This document shows positions 19,068 to 27,747 of a DNA stretch of 64,000 nt, piece after piece. The notes below the pieces were generated by a model. That model was given only the letters and a program-made list of their open reading frames with translations. It did not search any database and was not told the origin of the DNA. The stretch is taken from positions 59,993-123,992 of the forward strand of contig CAYPNP010000014.1 in NCBI GenBank assembly GCA_964412195.1, given 5' to 3'. Every line of letters starts with the position of its first letter. Position 1 is the stretch's first letter. Source of the DNA: CAYPNP01 sp964412195. Its GTDB lineage: Bacteria; Acidobacteriota; JAAYUB01. The position numbers were made by a program, and so were the translations under genes.

Positions 19068-20144
19068 ATGAAAAAACTGAAGATTTTTTTGAGCGTTGCC
19101 TTGTGCGCAGCGCTCCTCGGCCTCGGTCCGCTGGCCGCTCCCGGCAAGCCGAAACCGCCCCCGCCCCCGCCCCCGCCGCCCGACCCGGCCATCGTGTACA
19201 TGGCGGAGTACAACTACGGCCACTATGACCTCATGGTGATGAACGAGGATGGCACCAACCCGACGATCGTGCTGGCCGGGGCCAGCCAGGTCGGCCAGAG
19301 CCAGCCGTCCTGGGCGCCCGACGGCTGCCGCATCGTCTTCGCCAGCAACATGAACCAGACCGTCGGACTGTACTCCATCAACAAGGACGGTTCAGGCCTG
19401 AGCTGGATCACGGCCCTCAACAGCACCAACAGCGGCTTCCTGAGCCGGACGTTAAGTCCCGTCTGGTCCCTGCCCAACGCCACCGACGGCACCGAGTGGA
19501 TTGCCTTCTGCGACATCGTGGCGCCGGATCAGTACGAACTGTTCGTGATCCTGCCGGACGGCCAAAATCTGATCCAGCTGACCGACACGCCGGGCCGAAC
19601 CGAATTCTGTCCGACCTGGGCCCCGGACGGGCTGCGGCTGGCCGCCATGTCGCTAACCATTAATCCCGATGATCCTCTTGATGCGATGTACGACATCCTG
19701 CTGTTCGATCTGGAATACCTTTTCGACCCGCTGGAAGGCTACAGCGTGACGGTGGCCACCGAGACCAACCTGACGGCGGGCACCCTCCTCTCCGGGAAGG
19801 CCATGGGCCCGGCTTGGGCCAAGAGGCGGGACAGCTTGGCGGTGTTCGAGGCCGGAGTCGGCAGCATTTACCGGATCGACCTGAATCCGGCCGGCCCGCC
19901 GACAATCACCCGGATCTTGGATCGGGCGGCGACCGGTATCTTCGCCGGCGATCTCAGTTGGTCTGCAAACGACCTGTGGATCGTGTTCGAAGGCAACCGG
20001 CGGAACAGCCGCGGAAAAGTCGTGGAAGAAGGTATCTACAAGATGCCGTCGGACGGATCTGCCGCACCGACGCTCATCGCCACGCCGGGCAGCGCTTTTG
20101 GGTTGCACCAGCCCGACTGGCGGCGGGTCCGCTGTGGAGAATAG
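19068..20144 (+). CDS. Secreted PD40/TolB-like beta-propeller protein, copy 2
   Basis: 358 residues from ATG 19068, with GAAAGGAAGAG upstream. It is a tandem paralogue of the preceding gene: near-identical signal peptide (IFLSVALCAALLGLGPLAAPG), longer Pro-run linker (about nine prolines), then PD40 blades (SWAPDGCRIVFASN, TWAPDGLRLAAM) and the ending QPDWRRVRCGE. The 183-bp gap from copy 1 shows no clear sigma-54 promoter, so it may be read from the upstream one. The two copies have diverged most in the middle blades, suggesting different ligands. Confidence 0.8.
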   Translation: MKKLKIFLSVALCAALLGLGPLAAPGKPKPPPPPPPPPDPAIVYMAEYNYGHYDLMVMNEDGTNPTIVLAGASQVGQSQPSWAPDGCRIVFASNMNQTVGLYSINKDGSGLSWITALNSTNSGFLSRTLSPVWSLPNATDGTEWIAFCDIVAPDQYELFVILPDGQNLIQLTDTPGRTEFCPTWAPDGLRLAAMSLTINPDDPLDAMYDILLFDLEYLFDPLEGYSVTVATETNLTAGTLLSGKAMGPAWAKRRDSLAVFEAGVGSIYRIDLNPAGPPTITRILDRAATGIFAGDLSWSANDLWIVFEGNRRNSRGKVVEEGIYKMPSDGSAAPTLIATPGSAFGLHQPDWRRVRCGE

Positions 20145-20711
20145 TTGGCAAGGAATACCTGCCGGGACACTTGAGGGCTGGAGGGATCGCATCACGGCTC
20201 GATAACAACGCCAGATATGGGGATTCATTTGACGGAGATAGACGACCTGGCGTCGGGCGGAGGCGGGGCAAACCGCATCCACACCCAGGCCAGTGACTAG
20301 AGCAGCGGCGAAATAAACTAAGACATCCAGCTCGGCGCAGTCGAGGACGAAAATCTCCATGCCGTGCTGGATGGCGGTTCCATCATCATCCACAAGGAAT
20401 GAGAGCGGTGACGGGTGGACGGCGATTCCCGCAAGCCTCCACCACCGGCATCGAGTGCGATGAGATCTGGGAACTGTAGGCCAATTCCTGGTTTCCATTC
20501 GTACCCGCGCGTTGCGGATAGACCGGATACCGGTGGCGTGGAAATCGCGCCGATCGAGATACTAGTCGCAATTAATTCAGGGAATTTCAACCAGAGGCGC
20601 GAAGCCTGCGGACAGATTTCAGAACCCTTCTCTCCCCTGATCGACGCCATCCAAATTGTTCCTTCACCGGAATGCAACCTTCTTCCGGCAGGGGATTCCC
20701 AAGAATTTCCA

Positions 20712-20735
20712 GATTGTAAAAAATGTTCTACAATC
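20712..20735 (+). promoter_or_regulatory. Inverted repeat, possible activator site for receptor 2 promoter
   Basis: Perfect 7-bp arms GATTGTA (20712-20718) and TACAATC (20729-20735) with a 10-bp AT-rich spacer, centred about 121 bp before the sigma-54 promoter at 20845. The position fits an enhancer, but the sequence is unlike the TGCCCA dyads of the other three promoters. Confidence 0.4.
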
Positions 20736-20844
20736 CAAAATAATGTACGCACTGCTGAGGGTTTCTTTTCCCGAACATGAACATGCCCAATTATCATGTT
20801 GTAAAGAAAGGGTATCGTCAGTCCGCCAGTTAAGCTCCTTGCGC

Positions 20845-20860
20845 TGGCAAAAAAGTTGCT
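20845..20860 (+). promoter_or_regulatory. Sigma-54 promoter for TonB-dependent receptor 2
   Basis: TGGCAAAAAAGTTGCT matches the TGGC-A / TTGCT consensus with correct spacing. It ends 60 bp before ATG 20921, placing the start site near 20872. It is the closest consensus match in the window. Confidence 0.65.
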
Positions 20861-20920
20861 TACATTCCCGTTAGATCATCACGCCCAACGACCACAATCC
20901 AACAGTTGCTAGGAGGTTTT

Positions 20921-23900
20921 ATGAACCGCTGGATCAAGCGCAGCAGCGCGCTCGTGATGGTCGTCCTCTTGTCGGCCTGGCTCTGGGGGGCCGGCGAGTC
21001 GATCGAGGGCCTCGTCAAGGACAACACCGGCGGCGTGATCCCCGGTGTGACGGTGGTTCTCACCAGCACCGACACCGGCGCTTCCCGCCAGGTGCTGTCC
21101 GACGACGGAGGCAATTATGTGTTCACCAACATCAAGCCAGGCAACTACACCATTAAGGCCGAGTTGGAGGGCTTCCAGCCGGTCAAGATCGAGGGCATCA
21201 AGCTCGATGTCGGCGGCAAGTTGTCCTACCCCATCACCATGAGCGTGTCGCAGGTGACCACGGAAGTGGTGGTGCAAGCCGAGGTGGACCAGGTGGAGAC
21301 CACCACCTCCGCCCTGGACACGGTCATCGACGAGAAGCGGATCCTAGACTTGCCACTTAATGGCCGCAATCCGCTCAGTCTGGTCTACCTGACGCCGGGT
21401 GTTTCCAACGGTCTGACCGGCGGCCCGTCCGCCAATGGCTCCCGCGATCGGGGCACCAACTATCAGCTGGACGGCCTGGACAACAACGACACCGCCGTCA
21501 GTGGCAACATCGTTTCCACCAACGTGGATGCCACCTCCGAATTCCGCGTCATCACATCGAATCCGTCGGCCGAGTACGGCCGGGCCGGCGGCGCCATCAT
21601 TGACATGGTGACGAAGAGCGGCACCAACGAATTCCACGGCAATGCCTACATCTTCAACCGCTCGGAAAACCTGGACGCGGCGACCTACAACGAGAACATC
21701 AACGACCTGAAAAAGGGCGATTACAAGCGGAACCAGTTCGGCGGTTCCATCGGCGGCCCCATCGTCAAGGATAAGGTTTTCTTCTTCTTCAACACGGAAA
21801 TCTACCGGATGCGGAATTTCGCCAGCCAGCAGGCGAGGACGCCGACCCAGGAGTATCGAGACACCATCACCAACCCCTTCATTGCGCAGCTCTTCCAGCA
21901 GTACTACCCCCTGCCCAACACGGACATCTCGAGCAGGCCCGGCGTGAACGGAGTTCATGCTTTTGGTTCCAAGGAAATTTCGAATGCCGAACAGTACACC
22001 TTCAAGGTGGACTACAACATGAGCGAGGCGCACGCGTTCTCGGCACGGTATTTCTACAATCCCAGCGACGGTGCGGATCCTTGGAATTTGCCGACCACAT
22101 CCTACGGCGCGTGGACCTATGGCGGCCGCACCCAGGCCATCGCCCTGGACTGGACCTGGATCATTTCCCCCACGCTGGTGAACAACTTCAAGCTCGGTTA
22201 CAACCGCCTGACCTACGGCTATTATCTCGATCCCGGCGAGTATGACCTGGGCTTCAACGGCTACTACGAATCGGGCGTGTTCACCGACTGGGGCAACTGG
22301 GGTTACGATGACCAGGTTCGCCACACCTCCACGTGGGAATACAAGGACACGTTCTCCTGGAACACGGGCAGCCACAGCTTAAGGTTCGGCCTGGACTTCC
22401 GCTTCATCGCCGACAACGGATTCACCAATTTCGGCCTCACCCCGGCGCTGTTCTTCGAAAACGTCTATGGAAACATCGACGACGATCCCGCGGTGAACAT
22501 CGCCCAGGGCCAGACCGGCTATTTCAACCAGAGCATTTACGGCAACGGCACGCAATTCTTCCCCGGCCAGGGAGACCTTCGCGGCTGGCGCTCACGCGAG
22601 TACGACTTCTTCATCCAGGACGACTGGAAGATCCTACCGAACCTGACCGTCAACCTGGGCCTGCGCTACGAGTGGAAGCCGGCCCCTTACGAGGTGAACA
22701 ACCTCCTGTCCAACCTTCCCGAGGACTGGGGAGCGAACGGCTACCACGTGCCCAACATGAACAATTTCTTCGATCCCAATAACTTCACCGACGGCGACTG
22801 GCAAGGCATGTACTACTGGTGGTATTATGGCACTCCTGAAAACGGCAACTGGCAGGGCACCGGCACCACCATCTTCCAGACCAGCGACGACCAGCCGCTG
22901 TTCAAGGCCCCGAAGTGGAACTTCGCGCCCCGCATCGGCTTCTCCTGGGATCCCTTCAACGACGGCAAGACGGCGGTCCGCGGCGGTTACGGCATGTCCT
23001 TCGACCGGTTGTTTGACAACCTGCTGAGCTGGAACACCGCCGGACAGCCCTTCGGTTACAGCACCCTGGAGCCCACCACCATTCCAGGCTACGACGGCGT
23101 CCTGCCCAACGGCGCCGCCTACCTCGGCAACGGCGTCCCGGTCCCGCCGGTCCAGTACCATTTCGCGCCGGCGGCCTGGCAAGACATGACCTGGTACAAC
23201 TACAACTGGAACAACGCCATGATCATGACCTGGAGCTTCGGCGTCCAGCGGGAAATCCTGCCCGGTCACATCCTGTCCGTGACCTATGCCGGTTCGGCAG
23301 GCCAGCATCTGCTCGCCCGGAACAACCCCAACGCCATGTACAATCCCACCCCGGAGTTCATCGCCGACTTGGCGGCGAACGGATTCTCCACGGCCTCCGT
23401 GCCGGGCTGGGTCCGTTACACCATGGTGCAGAACTCCCAGTTCTACATCCCCTACGTCACTTACATCGACAACTACGCCCACTCCAACTACAACGGCATG
23501 CTGGTTTCCTTCAACCGCCGGTTCCAGGCGGGACTGCAAGCGACGTTCAACTACACCTGGTCCAAGGCGTTCGACAACGCCTCCGAGACGATTTACGCCC
23601 GGGGCGGTTCCGCCATTTCGATGTCCAACCCCTGGCAGCCGGGGGCCGACCGCGGTTACTCCGGCTACGACGTCCGCCACAACTTCAACTGCAACGTGAT
23701 CTACGAGCTGCCCTTCGGCCCCGGCAAGTGGCTCGGGGGGGACACCACCGGCTGGGTGGCCGGCCTGATCCAGGGCTGGCAGGTCAACGCCATCGTCTAC
23801 GCCAATTCCGGCTATCCCTTGGACTTCAGGGTCGCCCGTGATACCCTGGGCACCGGCCAGACCAGCAGCACCCGCGGCTGCGCCCGTCCGTGGCTGGCCT

Positions 23901-24262
23901 CTACCACCGTCACGACCGGCCCGTATGCCGACAGCAGCGGCCAAGTGGTCGGCCCGACCGCCGCCAACTTCCTTTTCTCCCGGGCTGACATCAACCTGTA
24001 CAATCCGACCGGCGACTACTACCGCGGCTTCTTCCGCGGCCCGGGCTACTTCGATGTCGACTTTTCCCTGTTCAAGAACATCAGCCTGCCCTGGTTCGGC
24101 GGGGAGAAGTCCCAGCTGCAGGTCCGCGCCGAGGCCTTCAACCTGTTCAACCACAGCAACTACACCATCGGGAGTCGGATTATGGCCGACCCCGACTTTG
24201 GTGTCACTTATTACACCAACGCCAACCGGCAGGTCCAGCTCGCGATGAAGTTCATCTTCTAG
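20921..24262 (+). CDS. TonB-dependent receptor with carboxypeptidase-regulatory-like domain (cassette 2)
   Basis: 1113 residues from ATG 20921, preceded by AGGAGG; an in-frame start five codons earlier overlaps that ribosome site and is unlikely. Same order as the receptor at 9244: signal peptide (SALVMVVLLSAWLWGAGES), CarboxypepD_reg-like domain (GGVIPGVTVVLTSTDTG), plug (LPLNGRNPLSLVYLTPG, SNPSAEYGRAGGAIIDMVTKSG), large barrel, C-terminal KFIF. The two are related along their whole length. It differs in being preceded by a near-consensus sigma-54 promoter. A terminator-like hairpin follows at 24281. Confidence 0.93.
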   Translation: MNRWIKRSSALVMVVLLSAWLWGAGESIEGLVKDNTGGVIPGVTVVLTSTDTGASRQVLSDDGGNYVFTNIKPGNYTIKAELEGFQPVKIEGIKLDVGGKLSYPITMSVSQVTTEVVVQAEVDQVETTTSALDTVIDEKRILDLPLNGRNPLSLVYLTPGVSNGLTGGPSANGSRDRGTNYQLDGLDNNDTAVSGNIVSTNVDATSEFRVITSNPSAEYGRAGGAIIDMVTKSGTNEFHGNAYIFNRSENLDAATYNENINDLKKGDYKRNQFGGSIGGPIVKDKVFFFFNTEIYRMRNFASQQARTPTQEYRDTITNPFIAQLFQQYYPLPNTDISSRPGVNGVHAFGSKEISNAEQYTFKVDYNMSEAHAFSARYFYNPSDGADPWNLPTTSYGAWTYGGRTQAIALDWTWIISPTLVNNFKLGYNRLTYGYYLDPGEYDLGFNGYYESGVFTDWGNWGYDDQVRHTSTWEYKDTFSWNTGSHSLRFGLDFRFIADNGFTNFGLTPALFFENVYGNIDDDPAVNIAQGQTGYFNQSIYGNGTQFFPGQGDLRGWRSREYDFFIQDDWKILPNLTVNLGLRYEWKPAPYEVNNLLSNLPEDWGANGYHVPNMNNFFDPNNFTDGDWQGMYYWWYYGTPENGNWQGTGTTIFQTSDDQPLFKAPKWNFAPRIGFSWDPFNDGKTAVRGGYGMSFDRLFDNLLSWNTAGQPFGYSTLEPTTIPGYDGVLPNGAAYLGNGVPVPPVQYHFAPAAWQDMTWYNYNWNNAMIMTWSFGVQREILPGHILSVTYAGSAGQHLLARNNPNAMYNPTPEFIADLAANGFSTASVPGWVRYTMVQNSQFYIPYVTYIDNYAHSNYNGMLVSFNRRFQAGLQATFNYTWSKAFDNASETIYARGGSAISMSNPWQPGADRGYSGYDVRHNFNCNVIYELPFGPGKWLGGDTTGWVAGLIQGWQVNAIVYANSGYPLDFRVARDTLGTGQTSSTRGCARPWLASTTVTTGPYADSSGQVVGPTAANFLFSRADINLYNPTGDYYRGFFRGPGYFDVDFSLFKNISLPWFGGEKSQLQVRAEAFNLFNHSNYTIGSRIMADPDFGVTYYTNANRQVQLAMKFIF

Positions 24263-24280
24263 CCGGCGCTTTTCGGTCTT

Positions 24281-24306
24281 GGAGGGCCTTCGAGGGAAGG
24301 CCCTCC
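24281..24306 (+). terminator. Hairpin after receptor 2
   Basis: Perfect 11-bp stem (GGAGGGCCTTC / GAAGGCCCTCC) with a 4-base loop, starting 19 bp after the stop codon. There is no strong T-run after it, so termination efficiency is uncertain. Confidence 0.6.
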
Positions 24307-24523
24307 GCTTATGCGCCTGAGCGATCTCATCCGATACGATTTTTTCCACCGGCGCCGGAGAAACGGCGCCTCTCTTCCTCCATCCTCGGCCATCCAATCC
24401 CCTGAACTTCCAGTCGCCCGCCGGAGTCTCCCCGTCCAGAAAGTCTCTCCAGACGCCCCCATCGAGGTGAGGGCCTCCCCCGGAGACCTTGAGGGAGAAG
24501 GCCTGGATTTGAATTTCCAGGTG

Positions 24524-24529
24524 TATAAT
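24524..24529 (+). promoter_or_regulatory. Candidate -10 box for kinase 2
   Basis: Perfect TATAAT ending 57 nt before the ATG at 24587. No good -35 box at 16-18 bp. Kinase 3 has a perfect TATAAT ending 55 nt before its start, which supports both. The rest of the 24263-24586 gap holds only the hairpin above and a GGCGCCGG / GGCGCC short dyad. Confidence 0.4.
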
Positions 24530-24586
24530 GAGTGCAAATCTACGATACGAATCCGGCTGACGATTCAGGCGCAATCCAGGGGGACC

Positions 24587-27256
24587 ATGATCGGGCGGAC
24601 CGTATCCCATTACCGGATCGTCGGGCGGCTCGGGGCGGGCGGTATGGGTGAGGTGTACCAGGCCGAGGACACCCGGCTCAAGCGGACGGTGGCCCTGAAG
24701 TTCCTGCCTCCCGAAATGACCCGGGACGAGGAGGCGAAGCGGCGCTTCCAACAGGAGGCCGAGGCGGCCGCCGCCCTGGACCACCCCCACATCTGCACCA
24801 TCTACGAGGTCGGGGAGACCGAGGAGGGCCACCTCTTCATCGCCATGGCCTGCTACCCGGGCGAGACGCTGAAGGCGCGGCTGGAGAAGGGCCCGCTGCC
24901 GGCCGCCGAGGCCGCCTGGCTCGCGGCGCAGGCGGCGGCGGGGCTGGCCCACGCCCATGCGAAAGGGATCGTCCACCGGGACGTGAAGCCGGCCAACCTG
25001 ATGCTGACGGCCGACGGCGGGGTGAAGGTGCTGGACTTCGGGCTGGCCAAGCTGGTGGGGCAGACGACGCGGACGAAGGACGGGAGCACGCTGGGGACGG
25101 TGGCGTACATGTCGCCGGAGCAGGCCGGCGGGGCGAAGGTGGACGCGCGGACCGACGTGTGGTCGCTGGGGGCAGTGCTGTACGAGATGGCGACGGGGCG
25201 GGTGCCGTTCGAGGGGGACTACTCGCAGGCGGTGATCTACGGGATCCTGAACCACGATCCGGTGGCCCCGAGCAAGATCAAGCCGGACCTGCCGCCCGAG
25301 CTGGAGCGGGTGATCCTGCTGTGCCTGGCCAAAGATCCGGACCAGCGGATCCAGACCATGGCGGAGCTGGCCGCCGAACTGGGCGAGGCGGGGGTGACCG
25401 GCCCGATGCCGACGGGTTTGAAGACGCGGCGAAGCGGCCGCCGGCACCGGCAGGCCAAGTCCTGGCTGAACCGGCACTGGCGGGTTGTGTCACTGGTTCT
25501 CTTACTGATTGCCATCACCGGCGGGATCGCATACTGGCAGTGGCAAACTCGAGAATCGGGGCCGCCCACCCCGTCGGGCCCGGTGCGGCTGACGCTGGCG
25601 GTGCTGCCGTTCGAGAACCTGGGGAGTCCGGACAAGAGGCCCATCGTCGAAGGGTTGACAGAGCAGGTCATCAGCCGGCTGGCGCAGGTGTACGGGTTGA
25701 AGGTGTCCGCCCGAACCGACGTGGCGGAGTACGAGGGGACGAAGAAGAAGGTCCGGCAGATCGCGGCGGAGCTGGGGGTGGATTATCTCCTCGAGGGCTC
25801 GGTGCGATGGCAAACCGCCGCGCCGGCAACGGAGCAACTCCGGGTGACGGCGCAACTGATCCAGGCATCCGACGGGACGACGCTGTGGACGGACCAGTAC
25901 GACGAGACGGCCGCGGACATCCTGGGGAAGCAGTCGCTGATCGCGGAGAAGGTGGCGGTGGCAATGCGGGAGAAGCTGGTGGACGGGGAACGGAAGGATA
26001 TGGCGGCAACATCCACTCGAAATGTCGCTGCATACGAGTGCTATCTAAAAGCTTTTGGGGAAGCTGAGAAACTGGATGATGCACTGCAGCTGTGCGAGCG
26101 AGCCACTGCGTTGGATCCCATCTTTACCGAAGCCTGGCTGGGCCGGTTCCACTTTCATCTGGAAAAATACCGTTCGGGCGAGGATTGCAGCGAGCAACGG
26201 GTGAAGCTGGCTTGGGAATCGCTGGAAAAGGCGCGGGAGCTGGAGCCGGATCACCCGAGCTACCACGTGCATCTTGCCCGGTGGTATGCCACGGTCAAGA
26301 ACGACTACCGTCTGGCCGAGGAGGAATGCCTTTCCGCCGACCGTGGACGGCCGGGGGATCGGGAGATCATGTTCTATCTTCGAAGTTATGCCTGGAGTCA
26401 GGAGAAATATGGTGCGGCAGTGCGGTATGCGGAACGCACCACCGAACTCCATCCGAACCAGTGGTGGGCTTGGGCAAATCTGGGGCAGAGATATCGCGAC
26501 TGCCAGCGGTACGCCGACGCCGAGCGGGCGCTGAAGCGGGCCATGGCCTTGGACCCTGAGTCCAAAGAACTATTTCCATACAGGCTGATGGCAAGGGTGA
26601 TTGTCATGCGCGATGGAGACCCGGTGAAAGCCTTGAATTACCTGGACAGCCTGTCGCCTGTCCTTCGGCAGAAGGAGCAGAAACAATACAATTATTACAT
26701 TTATCTCAAATGGGCCGGTCAGCATGAGCGGGTGCTGGAATTTGCCCGCTCGCTTCCTGAGATAATCCAGGAAGACAAGAATGGGATACGCTTGAAAGCC
26801 ACATTCATGGGGCAGATCTTGACCGAAATGGGCCGCCCGGAGGAGGCGTTGGCGGCGTACAGCGAAGCGCTCCACCAATTGGACAGACTGGCGGAGGATC
26901 GGAAAGGGAGGTGCCAGGAGGAGCGCCTGCTGGCCGAGCGTCGGGACATCGTGTGCGGCTTGGGCCGGAAGGAGGAGGCGATCCATTTGGCCCGTGAGTT
27001 GGTTGAAATGGTCTCGAGGGAGAAGGACCGGTGGGGCCACTTCTATCATGTGTTGAATTTGGCGTGGGTTTACGCTCGGTTTGGGGAATACGGACCGGCT
27101 CTGGATCAGTTGGAGTACTATTTCAGCCAACCCGTGCCAAATGATAATTTTAATGAGGTCAAATTAGAGCCGGTTTATAAACCGCTCCTCTCGCTTCCCC
27201 GCTTCAAGGCCCTGGAGAAGAAGTACCCGCCGGACAAGCCGTACACGGGACCGTGA
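24587..27256 (+). CDS. Transmembrane Ser/Thr protein kinase with TolB-like and TPR domains (cassette 2)
   Basis: 889 residues from ATG 24587 (MIGRTVSHYRIVGRLG), aligned with the starts of the other two kinases; AGGGGG precedes it. The frame is open for 92 codons further upstream, but that stretch shows no domain. Kinase features: LGAGGMGEVY, Lys38, HRDVKPAN, DFGLAKLVG and GTVAYMSPEQA with TRTKDGST before it. Membrane helix at about 300-320, TolB_N-like domain (LAVLPFENLGSPDKRPIVEGLTEQVISRLA), TPR-like repeats, tail KKYPPDKPYTGP. The DNA after its stop is shared with kinase 3 for about 60 bp. Confidence 0.93.
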   Translation: MIGRTVSHYRIVGRLGAGGMGEVYQAEDTRLKRTVALKFLPPEMTRDEEAKRRFQQEAEAAAALDHPHICTIYEVGETEEGHLFIAMACYPGETLKARLEKGPLPAAEAAWLAAQAAAGLAHAHAKGIVHRDVKPANLMLTADGGVKVLDFGLAKLVGQTTRTKDGSTLGTVAYMSPEQAGGAKVDARTDVWSLGAVLYEMATGRVPFEGDYSQAVIYGILNHDPVAPSKIKPDLPPELERVILLCLAKDPDQRIQTMAELAAELGEAGVTGPMPTGLKTRRSGRRHRQAKSWLNRHWRVVSLVLLLIAITGGIAYWQWQTRESGPPTPSGPVRLTLAVLPFENLGSPDKRPIVEGLTEQVISRLAQVYGLKVSARTDVAEYEGTKKKVRQIAAELGVDYLLEGSVRWQTAAPATEQLRVTAQLIQASDGTTLWTDQYDETAADILGKQSLIAEKVAVAMREKLVDGERKDMAATSTRNVAAYECYLKAFGEAEKLDDALQLCERATALDPIFTEAWLGRFHFHLEKYRSGEDCSEQRVKLAWESLEKARELEPDHPSYHVHLARWYATVKNDYRLAEEECLSADRGRPGDREIMFYLRSYAWSQEKYGAAVRYAERTTELHPNQWWAWANLGQRYRDCQRYADAERALKRAMALDPESKELFPYRLMARVIVMRDGDPVKALNYLDSLSPVLRQKEQKQYNYYIYLKWAGQHERVLEFARSLPEIIQEDKNGIRLKATFMGQILTEMGRPEEALAAYSEALHQLDRLAEDRKGRCQEERLLAERRDIVCGLGRKEEAIHLARELVEMVSREKDRWGHFYHVLNLAWVYARFGEYGPALDQLEYYFSQPVPNDNFNEVKLEPVYKPLLSLPRFKALEKKYPPDKPYTGP

Positions 27257-27394
27257 TCGCAACCCTTTTCATCTCGTCGATGCGTGACGGAAACGGCGAA
27301 CAGGCGGTGGGGCGAAACGGCGAGACCGCATCGTACCCCGCGTCGCCCTCGAAGCGGGAGGATAAACCGGCATAGCGGCAACAGGCGATGCAGC
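27257..27394. repeat. Shared kinase 3' flank and GAAACGGCGA-type repeat
   Basis: The first 50-60 bp after the kinase 2 stop (TGATCGCAACCCTTTTCATC...) also follow kinase 3 (reverse strand, about 32328-32270). They run into a word repeat of the type GAAACGGCGA / GGTGGGGCGAAACGG that also occurs at about 32200-32280 and 59690-59900. Confidence 0.65.
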
Positions 27395-27540
27395 CGGCAA
27401 GGTGTCAGTACCGGGAGCGTCAGCGACCGGCGCGGGATGTCACTCAACCATCTGTTTCCCTTGAAGATACAGTCCGTCGCTTCCGGCTGAGTCAAGTTGC
27501 CCGCCGGTGGCTGACGCCTACCGGTACTGACCGCTTGCCG
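27395..27540. repeat. 146-bp hairpin (MITE-like) element, copy 1
   Basis: Ends are inverted repeats: CGGCAAGGTGTCAGTACCGG at the left and its imperfect complement ending ..CCGGTACTGACCGCTTGCCG at the right. The interior (CACTCAACCATCTG...GGCTGAGTCAAG) matches the copy at 48850-48986. It lies between kinase 2 and FHA activator 2. Confidence 0.8.
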
Positions 27541-27629
27541 ACGCCCAAAGTCCGGGTCAATCGTCCTAGTCCGGGACGGGCGTCCGAACGCCGGCTGGAA
27601 GCCGGTGCTCCATGGCGGGCGGTCGACGG

Positions 27630-27658
27630 TTGCGTCAAGGACGCCGTTGCAGTATCAT
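27630..27658 (+). promoter_or_regulatory. Candidate sigma-70 promoter for FHA activator 2
   Basis: TTGCGT (27630-27635), 17-bp spacer, TATCAT (27653-27658), 89 nt before ATG 27748, the same geometry as upstream of FHA activator 1. A CCGTTGCAGTAT block and TCAATATTG are conserved between the two. Confidence 0.6.
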
Positions 27659-27747
27659 GTTCTCAATATTGTGATCCCGATTGGACAAGCCGGATCCTGA
27701 TTCCGCCGCCGTCGCGAGGCGGCAACGCTTCACGGGCTGGAGGCGCC

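Larger units (their letters stand above)
20145..20920. other. Intergenic region upstream of receptor 2
   Basis: 776 bp with no convincing gene. The last 210 bp are AT-rich and hold a dyad (20712-20735) and a sigma-54 promoter (20845-20860). The first 400 bp look like former coding DNA: one reverse frame (about 20460-20290) has protein-like composition but no start, stop pattern or family that I recognise. Confidence 0.5.

Noticed and set aside
20290..20498. Protein-like reverse frame in the intergenic region before receptor 2
   Set aside because: One stretch has plausible composition (SFLVDDDGTAIQHGMEIFVL) but there is no clear start, no recognised family, and the region carries regulatory sites of the plus strand. 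It could be a gene remnant; not supported enough to list.
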